This document shows, one piece after another, positions 1 through 12,158 of a DNA stretch of 43,934 nt. Both the position numbers and the translations under genes were made by a program. The number at the start of each line of letters is the position of its first letter. Within the stretch, counting starts at the first letter, position 1. Under the pieces are notes generated by a model, which saw only the letters and a program-made list of their open reading frames with translations, ran no database searches and was not told where the DNA came from. Source of the DNA: Saksenaea vasiformis B4078 (taxonomy: Eukaryota > Mucoromycota > Mucoromycetes > Mucorales > Saksenaeaceae); contig JNDT01001586.1 in assembly GCA_000697055.1 (NCBI GenBank), positions 1-43,934 on the forward strand, written 5' to 3'.

Positions 1-3000
1 TTTTTTTTTTTTTGGTGAAATGTCATCCGTTTCGAGTTGGTATCCAGGCGAGAAATGCGCGTCCAGGGACTAGTCGACGTTAAATTATCAAGTCAGTTTC
101 CCGACGATAGTGCTGGTTAAGTTCCAGAAAGCTAGGGTCAGGTGAGGATGCCAGAAATTATGTCGGAGGAAACAAGCGAAAGTGGAGACCAGAATCGCTT
201 CTGGCAAAAGTCAACTCCACAGCTTAGTAACACAAGCAGGCAAGTTTCTAGGGTAAGGTGCAACAGAATACTGTTTCTGAATACGTTGCCAGCGGCGATC
301 ACTACATAAGATATGAGCATCTGAGCTTATAAACGCGTACGGTTACCATAACACTACACGCGCACAATTCACTTTCTTTCTGGAAACGAATTCCAGTGGA
401 AATTTGATATCGCATTCACCCCAACGTAAATGTTGCATTTCCCCTAAAATAGATTTCACATACCCAAGAACATAGAAGAGTGTTCCTCCAGCTCCAGCAT
501 TCTTTTCTTATACCACACACATTTGGTGTTTCACACTGCGAATTAGTTGTTCAGCGTTTCTCCGGACATGGCCAAAAGATCATCGTCGATAAACATCGCA
601 AGTCTGAGCCCATGAACCGTGTCATTGACAAGAGAAATATACCCTCGGAACGGCTCAAACAGAGTCTAACCTGATACACTTCGTGGCAGCAACTATGAAT
701 GAAATATAATGCTGAAGCTGGAGAAAGGACACAAAGGCTTGCATTGAGAAACCATTTAATAATAGGGTGTACACGCTCTGCTTAGACCGCGAACAAGTCA
801 GAAACCCCTCAGTAAGGAGTATAAGGCAATTTTAGATCGACAAGTGTCTTTCTGCTATCCTAGAACAGCGGATGGAGGACAAACTCAGAAATCCGAGGGA
901 AATGATCTTTCCAAGCAAACTTCTTATGACTTCATGAAAATACAGTGAAACCCGTCATTTAAAAGGCACAGTTCCATCCTGTACACAGGGCAATGGAGAT
1001 AAAATCCAATAGGGCCATGAGTGAGTAGTGAAATGGGAGAATTTCAAAACCAACTGCGCCTCCTCCGATGAATCTGCTTTCTATGTTAACATGAATATGT
1101 AGTCCGGTCTCTACCACTTGTCTGATAAGGTGCAGCTTAGGAGCAGAAAGTGAGGAGGTTATGCTAAGCGTATGACACAAATGATATGGGACACATCGAT
1201 GGATAATGGTCATCGCCTTATGGATAAAACCTGCATCCACAGAACTGAAGAAACTTTTGGACTGCTCACTAGGTTAAACTCCACATTTGATAAAAACGAA
1301 TGGTGACAAACAGTATGACTGAAACGTGTGACAGCTTAAAGTTAGGCGACTACGAAAGCTTTTGGGTATTTCAACCAGTCTTATGTTTCATGATGTGCCA
1401 ATGTGCGCATAACGCGGTAGTATAGGATTGTCTGTAATCTTGATGCATTGTCTCACAGCATAACTTGGCTCAAGCCATGTATCTGCTCACTCCGCGGCCT
1501 CATGATTCGTTTAAGGGCTGCATCCCATAGAGACATGGGTACCGGCGCTCACCACAACATAACAGGAGCAGTCCAGTATCAATAAGCATTTCTTCACATT
1601 CAACACACTAACACCAAATGAAAATCTTTCTCTGGCAGCCGACTGCTTCACATCTCAGAATCTGTCCCTATCCAAATAAGATGGTCTGGCTGTGCAAATC
1701 GATCGTTGTAGCCTCGTGCGCCGATTAGGCATGTGTTTTCCTGCGGACTGCCTTTACGTTGAGGATCGAAGAGAAACCACTTTGTTGAATAACAATGATG
1801 TATCAGAAATAACACACTTCCAGTTGATGTTATTCTTATCAGAAAGGAATATGACGCCACACGACATGAGTAATCACTTTGTGCACAGTTCGGCCTTTCA
1901 TCACTTAAACAAGCAAATATGGCTTCGCAGTAAGACGAGTAATGCCGGGGTGAACTTACCTGATCAGATGGGTGTATCCATCCAGGCAGCAATATTTTCC
2001 GAGCCGGAATCTTTATTACCGAAAAGGATCACACCGTTCTCATGTCCAAATGATCACGTTTTGGTTGCAGAAGTAGTCAGAAAAGAAAACCTAGCTGACA
2101 CATCGAGAAATAAACTGGGCTTTTTTCTCCCTTCTTTGCTCGGATGGATCGGTACCCTTCTCCGCTAAGGATCTCAGCGGTGTGGGAGAACACATGTCTA
2201 GATTGCCTTTTGTTGTCAAACCTTCGCCAAAGCTTGAAGCCGATAGGTTGCTTATAAGGCCTGGGTCGGATTTTTCGGCGCAAAAAGGTACGCCCAGAGT
2301 TTCTGAGCTTGTCCAAAAATAGTAGAACGCTTAGTTTGGACCCAATCATGAACACTTTTGCAAATTTCTGCGTGTGCACAACATAGTAGGTCGACATGAC
2401 TCTCTTCGAAAAAAAAATATACCTGTTTCGTCTGAGGCGTATATGGTTAAGACGCGATAAGCTTGATTAGCAAGAATAGACGCAGCGATCTTTGATTGAT
2501 ATTGAAAAGATAAAACCTCAGCCAAATGAACCAACACTTACTGCACCAGTGTCATGAGATAAACAGTACTTTCTGTGATTGCATAAAGGGCTTAACTATC
2601 AAGAATCTGTTGGTGTAAAGTGACGATAAGAGATTATTGTGTTTGCGGATACCAACTACGGAGTTTATAATGTAAGTAAGTGTGCTGCTAATAACGGAAA
2701 GATAAAAATTCATGCGGACCCCTACAAGTACAGTTCCTGAAAGAGTTGAATAACACACAGCAGGCGCCTCTGACAGTATAGGAGATACTAATCCCTGCAA
2801 TTATGGAGCTAAAAGCCGGAAGAAAACGTATTCGAAACCGTAAGCGAAAAAAAAGAAGGTCGTATATGGCGCAAGAATTATCATCGAAAAGCTTGCAAAA
2901 TATCCCCTTTAGACCCTATGACGGCATATGGTATTTTTATTGCGCAATGGCATTTTCATTACCCAACAGCGTTCATGTTCCGTTTCTCAGTCGGCGGATA

Positions 3001-5326
3001 TATTCTTTCGGAAGCGTCCCAACGCAAAGAAGTCACTACATAGTAGAGACTACGTAGTAGAGCACACCACAAAGCATAACCTCAATAGCTGTGCAACAAA
3101 AATGTTATATTCTGAGTTACATCCGGAGAACAGCAGTTTGTCAAGTCCAGTACTTTGACGTCCTCAGACATCCGTCTGTAGTTTCCAGCGAGGCAAGCGT
3201 GAAATCAAGAACCGGTGAGCGCCCACAACTACGGAGTAAGGACAAGCGTGGGCAACACTATCAGCAGTATTAGTTTCCTTGGCGAAAAAGTACCGCTGTG
3301 GGAAATTCTTCGTCGGAATCGTCTGCTTCGCCGGAAATCCGACGAGACGAAAAATCGTCGGACGTCCTAAGACTTACGACTATTCCGGCGATTCCGACAG
3401 CTTGGCGTCAGATATCCTACGAATCCGACGAATAATTCCTCCGAGTAAGTACAGATAACCCAAAACATGTGTTTTTTTTTATCGGTTGACGAGGACTCGT
3501 ACAGTACGTCGTCACATTAAGGATGAAATGAAGAGCTTTACGTATCATGAAATCTGCAGTGTTGCAATTCATTATGTGTGTCTTTCATGGCGGGATATAC
3601 ATGTTGCAATTGGGATAGTCAAGGAATGTTGGTAATTGCCCGCATAGGAACCTCTAATCTGATGTGAAACCGAAGGAACCATTACTAGTACAATCTCATC
3701 AGCCGATGATTACATGAAATATTACTTCGTAACGTGTTCAATTCATACATGCGTCAATTCAAAGATTTAGCAACTTAATAAGATGTGATGTTAATGGCCG
3801 ATATCTGTTGTCGTAAATATTACCTTTATTGAAAGCATTGCATTTACGTAGATCCTCCTGAATTCATGCTCTAGTACACTGAAGCCATACGATTAGATAA
3901 TCTTTGTATCCCTTCTGTGTCTACGTACATCGGATTGATAGAAATGGTGAATAAAATGTATTAAAAGAAGAACTCAGTCTCCCCCTTAAAACGCCTATCA
4001 CATCCCGCTCGGTCAACGTAAAAGCGTCTATTATCCCAGCGCAAAGTACATATGTGTGAGACATCAAGTTATCTTAAACTGAAGCAGAACCAGAAGCGAA
4101 TTCGTGTACAAGTCTTCGTTTTTGAGAAAGTTGTACCACTCCATGTCACATGCGTTCTTACCCAATAACAGCATCGTGTGCTGCATTCTATCTCTGAGAG
4201 ATTTTTGTTTCTTTTGTAGAGCAAACTATCTAGTATTTCTGTCTTGCGCAGTATGATGAGAATGCCCCACACAGCTAATGCATTCTCGCCGGCATCTACC
4301 ACAGAGCTTAACCTTAATCTAGACGCCTAGGACATGAATGTTGGTGGCGTTTGTCAGTTTCTTGGAAGGTTTGATAGCATGTAGACACATCAGAGCTGCG
4401 ACATGATGTGTTGTTTGTATCTTTATCTCGTGGACAGTGTCATCGCGTTTATGTCCTTTTCCGATATTGCCTGATTAACGACTACTTCCTCCAGAAAGCG
4501 CAAAAGTTTCTCTCTCATTATAACCATAATTGTTTCCAGACAAAACACTATAGAGTTTTTGTTAAGTAAAATCAACGGGTCACGTCTCTTATATATGCAT
4601 AAAAGCGTTATGGTATGTCTGTTCCATGCGTATAGGATTAAAACCATCTGCCATTTTTTCCAGGCCAGGGTGATATTTCTCGATTGTTTTTGCTCAACAG
4701 TAAGCTGCATGCATTAAGGAACCCAGTTTCTCTTGTTATATCATTTGTTTGCTGCTCGGAGCGGCAAAAACGCCGGTGTCCATGCCTTATTACTGCTGTC
4801 GCAATAGACGAAATGATGATATGAAATTCCTATGCATGATACTCTACTTTTTTCACAGTTCTGCCGCCGTGGGGCAAAGTATTTTCATTTCTCAGATGAC
4901 ATGGTCAAATGTCCTTGTAACATTCCATCCAATTCCGAAATTTGCTAAAGCCGGATTGGTTGAAGGGGCGTTCAAAAAAACTCACCTGCTAGCAACTCCA
5001 CTTAGAACTCCGTTTTTTTAAAGGTTCATCATCCAAACACTCTTATGACAAAGATAATACCTCGTGGATCAGCACACCCGGCCCACTACCACACGTGTAT
5101 ACAGTTGGTCGGAGAAAGAAAAGGTTTATTTACAGTGCTTCATTCATGTCGGATAGCCAGGGTGCTTTGGGTTGTGGTAGAAAGGGGGAGCTCAAAATGT
5201 CGAAGCATTTCGAAAAAGAAAAAAAAAGGGCGATGGAGTGGGGAAATTAGACAAGTGAGAGCAAAATTCGTGTGAATATGCGTGTGAATGTACACATTGA
5301 TAAGTACAAATAAATGAGAATTTGTT
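1..5326. other. Gene-poor region, no supported gene
   Basis: No reading frame here resembles a protein family I recognise, and open frames are short and often overlap on both strands. The longest is a 158-codon frame at 1692-2168 (+), opposed by a 114-codon frame at 1648-1992 (-); neither shows a domain, a membrane pattern or clear splice signals, so I do not call them genes. A cluster of short inverted motifs lies at 3310-3431 and is listed separately. The segment may be old, decayed mobile DNA or true intergenic sequence. I cannot tell which. Confidence 0.5.
3310..3431. repeat. Cluster of alternating TCGTCGGA / TCCGACGA motifs
   Basis: An 8-base motif and its reverse complement occur four times within about 120 bases: at 3310-3317 (TCGTCGGA), 3338-3345 (TCCGACGA), 3355-3362 (TCGTCGGA) and 3424-3431 (TCCGACGA). 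Related TTCCGGCGA and TTCCGACA words lie between them. The alternating orientation would allow several hairpins. The segment is more GC-rich than its surroundings. It could be a small inverted-repeat element remnant or a protein-binding array. There is no coding frame across it. Confidence 0.5.
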
Positions 5327-6482
5327 TCATGCGCGATTTTTTCGTGCCTTAGCGTAGGCACTACTCGGCTTTACTTTGTCTTCTTCGTCATCATCGTCGT
5401 CGTCGTGTCCCATTTCGTCATCACCTTCGTCTGCGGATGAATACGTTTCCGAGGGAGGTTCATCCACAAACTGATGGGCCCATCGGACCAGTCGGGTAGC
5501 ATCGTTTATCCCCAGATCGTAATTAAGGAAATGTAAAAATTCGAGTTCCATTCGCATCACCCCATAATTTCGTGTCGTAGGTGGCGTGTTATTATTATTC
5601 TTCTTTTCAGGGAAAAAATGATAATCGGAAAGTGATTTTGGCGACGTGGGCGGTGAAATTGGTTGTAAAATTGGATCGGGCAATGGTAAGACAATTTTAT
5701 GGTTCAAAGTCGATCTCTCGGAAGATAGACGAGCATTAAGGGGAGACAGCTGAGGTGGAGGTGGCGATGGAGGTGGCGAATAAGATGGAGCTGTGGTATT
5801 GATGATTGATCGCAGATTAGTCTGCAGCGACTTGGCAGCCATCATATAGGCGACCATAATGAGCCTGTACCCGCATCCTTGTGTGCCCTTGATACTGGTA
5901 TATTTCTATTTTGCAATCGATAAGTCGATCGGTCCAAAAAAATCATATGAGAATACCCTACCTGTTTTAAGCGCTCGATGTAGCTGATAGCCACTAGAAG
6001 TGTAACGTTGGGACACACAGTGGGAATAGCAGCCTGATTACGACAAAACTGCTTTAATGCCTCATCTAGTGGCGCTTTTTCCTGAAGGCCAGTAGTATCC
6101 AGGAGGCTATTCATCAATTTCACTAATTCTTGAATTTTGGCTTCGGACGGATCCGCTTCCCACGCACGAGTGACATAGGTCGCGAGATGCACTACAACAA
6201 ATAATACGTGAGTTGACAGGGGAAAAAAATAAAAAATACAATAAAATTAAGAAACTCACAAATGCACTGTGGAGAGAGCCGTTGGCGGCGATTCAGTTGA
6301 ATAGCCTGAAGCAAAAGGCACGCTTGACTGTAGTTTGCTGCATAGGCAGAAGCTGCCAGTCGTTGTATGGTATCTTGTTTGTTATTATTCACAGGACGTT
6401 GTGTGGTATAAGGTGCACGAAATTGGTAAGTATCGATTCGGCCTTTGCTGTGGTAATTATGAAGATTGATTTTTGCTTTCAT
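5327..6482 (-). CDS. PHO80/PCL-like cyclin (Pho85-type kinase partner)
   Basis: Three exons on the minus strand: 6482-6260, 6191-5962 and 5905-5327, joined by 68-bp and 56-bp GT-AG introns, giving 343 residues. The middle of the protein carries the cyclin box: a helix with VTLLVAISYIERLKQ runs across intron 2 into a segment with CGYRLIMVAYMMAAK, the pattern of PHO80/PCL cyclins that bind Pho85-type kinases in phosphate, cell-cycle or polarity control. The second half of the box (MRMELEFLHFLNYDLGI) follows only after a Ser/Pro-rich insert of roughly 70 residues with several SP/TP sites. The C-terminus has an acidic Asp run and a basic end. The start is the first ATG of exon 1, MKAKINLHNYH. The family call is firm; the PCL subgroup is not resolved. 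Confidence 0.88.
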
Positions 6483-8321
6483 TGTTGGTATATGAATAAA
6501 GTGAATGGGAGAAAGAGAAGAGGAGAGCGAAAAATCGTCTGTTATTTATGTGGGTCCGAAACCCGCTGTGAGCTTAAATAAAAAGCCGTATTGCATGAAT
6601 AATTATCTTTCAGGGCTTTTTTTTACTTCGGTAAATTATATGATCCGACAGCCTTTTGACAAAGAGATTCCGGTGGTCGGAGAAATCCGTTGGTTGTCAT
6701 GATGATTAGTAACGGTGGAAACAAGACCACTGACAACAGCAAAACTAACATTTTTTTCTCTAATTCATATGTGTAAAATTAGGCGAACATAACTTGTATG
6801 TGTCTCGGCGATCTGCCCTAAACAAAGTCCAAGAAAAAAAATCAGCCTATGGCGGACCATTACCTAATTAAGATCACTTTGCGTTACAGTGGAAACTCAC
6901 GGGTGTCTGGTTCCGGTAACGCTTTCCCGACAAGATGAACAACAATGGACTATAAGGAATAATGTTGGGCCGTCATTTCTAAAGAGGAAAAATATTATTA
7001 TACCACATTTTTCTTCAATATCTCATGATATAGAATCCGGGAAGGAGAGGTGAAAATAGTAAAAAATCAGATCACAAGAAAGAAATCTGATCCGACTTCA
7101 TTGTGATTTGCCTCGTATGGTTCGTTGAGCTGATAGGCTGGGAAACTCATAACAAATCAAGTCATGCTTGCACATTATCTCTCCACAAACTCAAAACAAA
7201 ATTTATCGCCTGATGGATGGCCCAAAATGAACGTTGCCAACGCTCTTGGCGGACTGAAAAAAAATTGATTGACAGAGAAAATTCCGTTTATTCTCAGGTG
7301 GTGTCTGGTCTGGTTGGGTCACGCCGTTTTTATTCTCAGTCATTGTGAAGAGAAAAAGAGAGAGGCTGTTACCTTTTGAGTTTGAGTCCGATCATGGAAG
7401 ACATCCGAAAAACCGGATGAGGTATGCCTCGATAACCCGTAGCACTTCTTGACGAAGTAATAACTGCAACAAAGGAATTAGACAACTATCTTTTCCGCCT
7501 ACTCCACCCAGGACGACCTCATTCTCCGCTGGTTCTGAGTGTCATTAATAGCTACATGCTGGACAAAGTGAACACCCGTCAGATCTACATGGTTTCATGC
7601 TTGATGCTGGTATGTTGGCGTACCGGGAACAGGTCAATATGTTACGTGATCTCATAGCTCAAAACATTAGATAGGACTCATACTTCTACGAAATCCCGAA
7701 AGCCAACCGGAATCCGGCCGATAACTTTCCGAAAAAAAAAAGCAGCAATGATCATGCCACCCTTCCTTTCTCCTGCTCATTGTCTTTGCTATGTCTTGCA
7801 TAGCGGGGTTGTAGTTTTTGGCAACATGCGTGCAAACGCAAAATTAAGGTTTTATTGCGTGGAACGTATCACATTTGCCACATCCTTTTTCTTTGATAGC
7901 AAGATCGTCTCATTTTGCCACGCTCCGAGATCCGATTGTTTAACTATATGAAGCACACCCGACTCCGCCTCACTTTACGCCTCTTGTGATATGCTACGAA
8001 GACGTCTCACCCTTTTTTTTTCGCTGGTATTACAAGATTACGGCAGAGGAATGGAAGCGGGGAGAGAAAGTGCTTACTTGCAAACGGAGTAATCGGCAAT
8101 GGCGAAAAACGTGTCCATGGCAATAAATAAATAAAAAATACATAATGCAAGTTATATGCTTGAACAACTAGTAGAAATTTATACGATAGAGAATACAAGT
8201 GTTTGTCTGTACGATCTATCCTGGACTCTATGATCGAAACGATTGGCTCAAAGTAATTTACATAAGCTTTGCTACCCTGCTATCACACAGTAGCTCGTAC
8301 TACATGTAAAGACCTTTTCGC
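6483..8321. other. Intergenic region with possible coding relic at 7436-7657
   Basis: No gene is supported. A 74-codon frame without a useful ATG at 7436-7657 (+) reads like protein (it includes ELDNYLFRLLHP) and is followed in another frame by MLAYREQVNMLRDLIAQNIR near 7610-7670. This could be a frameshifted remnant of a gene or transposon, but I recognise no family. The rest is AT-rich sequence with short homopolymers. Confidence 0.3.
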
Positions 8322-9212
8322 TTATTTTGTTTTCTTCTTTTTTGATACCTTCTTTGCTGAGCCATCTACTGCACCTGTTTCGAGCTCTCTTTTCTTTTGC
8401 TTTTGTCCTTGGATCTCGTTGGACGGCTTCTTTTCTGCTTTTTTCTTATCCAAAGCTTTTTTCTTCTGATCTGCGCTTGCCACATTTTTTGATTCTTTCT
8501 TCTGTGCAGATTTCTCTTGCGCATTGGGTTTCTTTTTTACGATTTTGGCCTTTTGCTTCTCTTCATCTTTTGGTTTCTCTGCCGCCTTTTTTTTTTCGGC
8601 TTCTACGGCTTGCTGACGTTCCCACTTTCTTCTCTTACGCTCTTTCTGATGTTCTTTGGCTCTCTAAGCAAGGTGTCAGAGAGCTTCTCGTTTGTTCTAT
8701 TATTCATTACCTGTTTAGCCTTTGTTTGCCGTAATTGTTTGATCTCTTCCTTTTTTTTTTCCTTCTTTTCCAATTTTTTTGCCATCCCTTCGATCTCCAT
8801 TCCCTCTTTCATTAAATATCGCAGTCGTCGTCGATGATCCTAAAACGCGTTAGCGTTACGCCTAACTATTAATTTAGAGTACCTTGCTCTTTAAATGTAC
8901 GTTCACTTGCTCCTCCGTTTTCAAAACCTTTTGGGGACAAATTCGGCATGCATATTCTCCATCATCCCCTTTTGTGGTATGCTCGTCGACTTCTTCTTCT
9001 TCCTCTTCCTCGCCCTCTTCTTCCTCGTCTTCGTCTTCACTGTCTTCGTCCCTGTCACTGATCTCGAGATCGCTGTCATCATCGCTGCCACTTTCGTCTT
9101 CGGATCCCGAGAAGACACCAGCCAAAGATTCGTCCTTCAAATCGGTAGCAACATCGTACTCTTCTTCAGCAATCGCCTGCTTGGCGAGTTCTCTCTGGGC
9201 TCGCTTAAACAT
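8322..9212 (-). CDS. Acidic/lysine-rich C2H2 zinc-finger protein
   Basis: Exons 9212-8883, 8839-8711 and 8663-8322 join in phase 0 across 43-bp and 47-bp introns, giving 266 residues from the ATG used. The first exon carries a long Glu/Asp/Ser tract, then a C2H2 finger split by intron 1: YACRICPQ, then VNVHLKSK joined to DHRRRLRYL, so C-x2-C and H-x5-H. The rest is a Lys/Glu-rich tail with repeated KK and KKK runs, probably a basic coiled coil, ending in KKKKTK. Such U1-type fingers with acidic and basic tracts suggest a nucleolar or RNA-binding protein, but I cannot name the orthologue. The 5' end is uncertain: an acceptor (tttcag) lies just before an in-frame KLVD upstream of the ATG, so one or more further exons up to about 9400 are likely. 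Confidence 0.65.
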
Positions 9213-10561
9213 GTCGACAAGTTTCTGAAATTTTTCGTCGTAAGTTTAAAGTCACACTGTCGGGGATGTATTTCTGGTAACCCCGATTTGGGACAGCTTT
9301 TCCATCAGACTGTGAGCTACTTCAGGTACAGATTCCTGTTCTGTTAAGAGCTTGCTTCGTGTGGGGACACCAACAATTTGAATTCTGTAAATTAGCAAGG
9401 ATTTGGTTTAATAAATACAAGATGGAATACACGATGAAGCAGACTATGGCGTTACTTTCAAGGTGAACGTTGTTAGCATTGTTCAATCGAAATTCACCAG
9501 CTTGGTCGAATCGACAATGTTACTGCAATATCAATTAGAAAAGAAACTTTTGGAAAAGAATAGCTAGAATCTGTACAATATGTACATTGCTGAAGAATAG
9601 CGAATTGCTTCAAACCACGTAGCCTGTTGTTTCCTTTCTAGGGTATATGTTCTGCAAAACTATATACTACCCCAGCATTACCACATGTACAACGTATATG
9701 TAACACCCCTGGGCATATAGAGAACGTAGAAACCCGCTCGAATTCCTGAATTATGAGCGACAAATGTTATGCTTGGGTTTTGTTGAATATGGCTTTTAGC
9801 GACGAAGAGACAGTCCTCAAAAGTAAAATACAGCACTATCCTTTCTGTCAGTTTCCTTTAGTAATGTCTATCCACAAAAGACCTCCCTGATAGTGAGACG
9901 CGCAAATATTCCATGGTGCATGGTAGTATCAGCCATTAAGATGCTGTGCACCTTTTTCGCCACAATTATCCACCATAAATTGCGATGGAAGGCTTATTAA
10001 TGCGCCCAAATCTTTCAGCAAAAATTTACGATGCCCAGGTTCTGTACAACATGCCTTTTGTTTGTGTAATGGTGTAGGGATGCATACAAAGGTGTCCCAC
10101 GCACAATCGATGACCAATAAAGTCAAGAGCATGCTATAGGTGCAAGTAGATTGGCACAAAAAATTTTAAGGTAGCATAGCAAATGGAACACAACAAAACG
10201 GCAGGGGGGACATGCATTTGAATGGACCACACTATGTTTCTTTTCAATGTAACACAGTACAAATAAGTTAAAGGGCCATACCCTAATTTCCACACTGCCG
10301 CATTCAATGGTCCAACAGTAGGTACAGCAAGCTGTTAACACCTGTTTAGTTGACCATCGTTCGGGCTTACGCTGAAATGGTCACAGGTTGCAAATGTATA
10401 GTGACGATATTAAGTGGATATGACATTATCTCCTCGTAACCTAGTGGGTTTTAAGATGACGTCTAAAAGTCACTCCATCGGAACCATCCGAAATGACTAT
10501 CTGCGCTTAGTTTTTTTTTTATCATGCATACGCCACTTTATTAAAGAAACAAGGCACGGTA
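9213..10561. other. Probable upstream exon material, then no supported gene
   Basis: Around 9270-9385 (minus strand) a frame reading IQIVGVPTRSKLLTEQE follows a good acceptor (ttacag) and may be an upstream exon of the zinc-finger gene, but it meets a stop before the next acceptor unless a weak donor is used. From about 9600 to 10560 I find only short frames. A minus-strand stretch at 9929-10341 gives protein-like text in several frames and may be decayed coding sequence; I recognise no family. Confidence 0.3.
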
Positions 10562-12158
10562 CTACTGCTCTTTCTTCGATTCATTTCCTTCAGATTTATC
10601 CGATGTAGACATCTGACCAAGAGCCTTCAGTCTTTCAGTCAGACTTGGGTGGGAATGATTCCAGGCCGAGTACCAAGAGTCATAGTTGAAGCCACCTCGA
10701 TTCTCCACGCTCAACTTGATCAATGCATTGCGCAAATCAGATGCATAATCAAGCTTCAGGGCAAATGCGTCTACAGAAAATACTTAAATGTCAAATGCAA
10801 ACACAGAACAAAGGACTAACCGGCTTCGTATTCATTCTTGCGCTGGTAGACATGGATAAGGAAGTTGATGATGCTATCTGCAGGGGCATAGATGAACTGA
10901 AAGAGGATAAAGCCGATCAATGTAGGTGTGACACTGAAACCGAAGTTGGTGTAAAGTTGGTTGTTGTGGATGAAGAACGAGAATAGCCAGAACATGGTGA
11001 GCAAGTAAATTTGATGGACAGCCATCAGCTTGATAGTGTGACTCATGGACCAATGACCAAGTTCATGCGCTAAATGACTGCATGTCAGCTACGTATCGAT
11101 GTATGGTTTGATCATAGTTACCTAAGACCGCGCAGATCGAATCCGTCTCACATTTCTCAATCAATGTGTCAAACAGAACAATCTGCTTATTCTTTCCAAA
11201 TCCGTAGAAGTAAGCATTGGAATGGCTCGAACGTTTGCTGCCGTCAATCACATATAATTTTGCCAGAGGGAATTTGATACTCGCGGCTAATTCTTCGATG
11301 CGCGTTCTCAATTCACCGTCTTCTAATGGTGTCAATTTGTTGAACAATGGCTGGATGAATGTTGGGTAGATGGTGATGATAAATAGTTGGAAAAGAACAC
11401 TATACGATTTTGCATAAACATCCTACCCCCGTTTCTGTCCAGTTACTTACACAATAACCCACACATAGAAATAGAAATTATCACCGGTTATTTGGATAAT
11501 CCACAGGAAGACGGCAAGAAACGGAAGCATGATGGTACCCATGACCAGTTGCATTTTCACCAAGTCAGCGAAGAAGAGGCCGATCGTCTGCTTATTAAAC
11601 CCGTGGCGTTCTTCAACCACAAAGTTCAAGTACAAAGAGAAAGGAACGGACGTGATCGTTGAGATAAGCGAAAAGAGGATAATGAAAATGACAGAATGGA
11701 CAATCTAATCAGCTATCAGCATGTACCTCAAGACCTCAATTGATTTCCCCTTACCTCATAATCAGACCCATAACCTGCAAATCTAAACATTATATCTCCA
11801 GCAAGATCCCATAGATACGGGAGCACGTCGTATTGCAAGAAAAAGATAGTTTCCAATTGCTTGTATGCATTGTGCACGAAGCCAAAATACGATTTGTCCA
11901 AGTTGTAGCTCTGGGATTTTCTAAAGTCATCTTCGCTCACGATGTCCTCCAGTTCTTTGGGCCGATCGCTCAATAGATACAGCCGATGCTGACGAAGGCT
12001 AAAGGTGATTGTACATGTCATTGAGATGAACCGCGTTCGTTTTCACATTCTTACTTGAGATATTGTTCAAATGCATAGACAAAACATGAGAAGTATAATA
12101 CACCTTGCTTATAGTCTACCGCATCGAGGTACGATAGGAATTGGTTGGGAAGGGCCAT
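10562..12158 (-). CDS. STE24: CAAX prenyl protease 1, zinc metalloprotease (M48)
   Basis: Six exons (12158-12055, 11998-11755, 11704-11451, 11399-11122, 11069-10821, 10770-10562) join through 49-56-bp introns into 445 residues, close to the usual family length. Exon 1 starts MALPNQFLSYLD. The zinc site HExxH is formed across intron 4: codon G|CG then HELGHW, about residues 295-299. The third ligand lies in NEYEA|D, about residues 372-377, matching the family ExxxD. Several hydrophobic membrane segments precede and follow it, as in this ER/inner-nuclear-membrane enzyme. By family it removes the C-terminal AAX tripeptide from farnesylated proteins and, in yeast, also matures a-factor. The C-terminus ends in SDLRNALIKL, SHPSLTERLKAL and KEQ. 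All family landmarks are present and the gene looks intact. Confidence 0.96.

Noticed and set aside
1692..2168. 158-codon frame on the plus strand, longest unassigned frame on the left
   Set aside because: No domain, no hydrophobic or repeat pattern, and a 114-codon frame opposes it; not enough to call a gene.
8884..9347. Long plus-strand frames rich in Ser or Phe/Leu
   Set aside because: They are the complement of the acidic tract and finger of the minus-strand zinc-finger gene.
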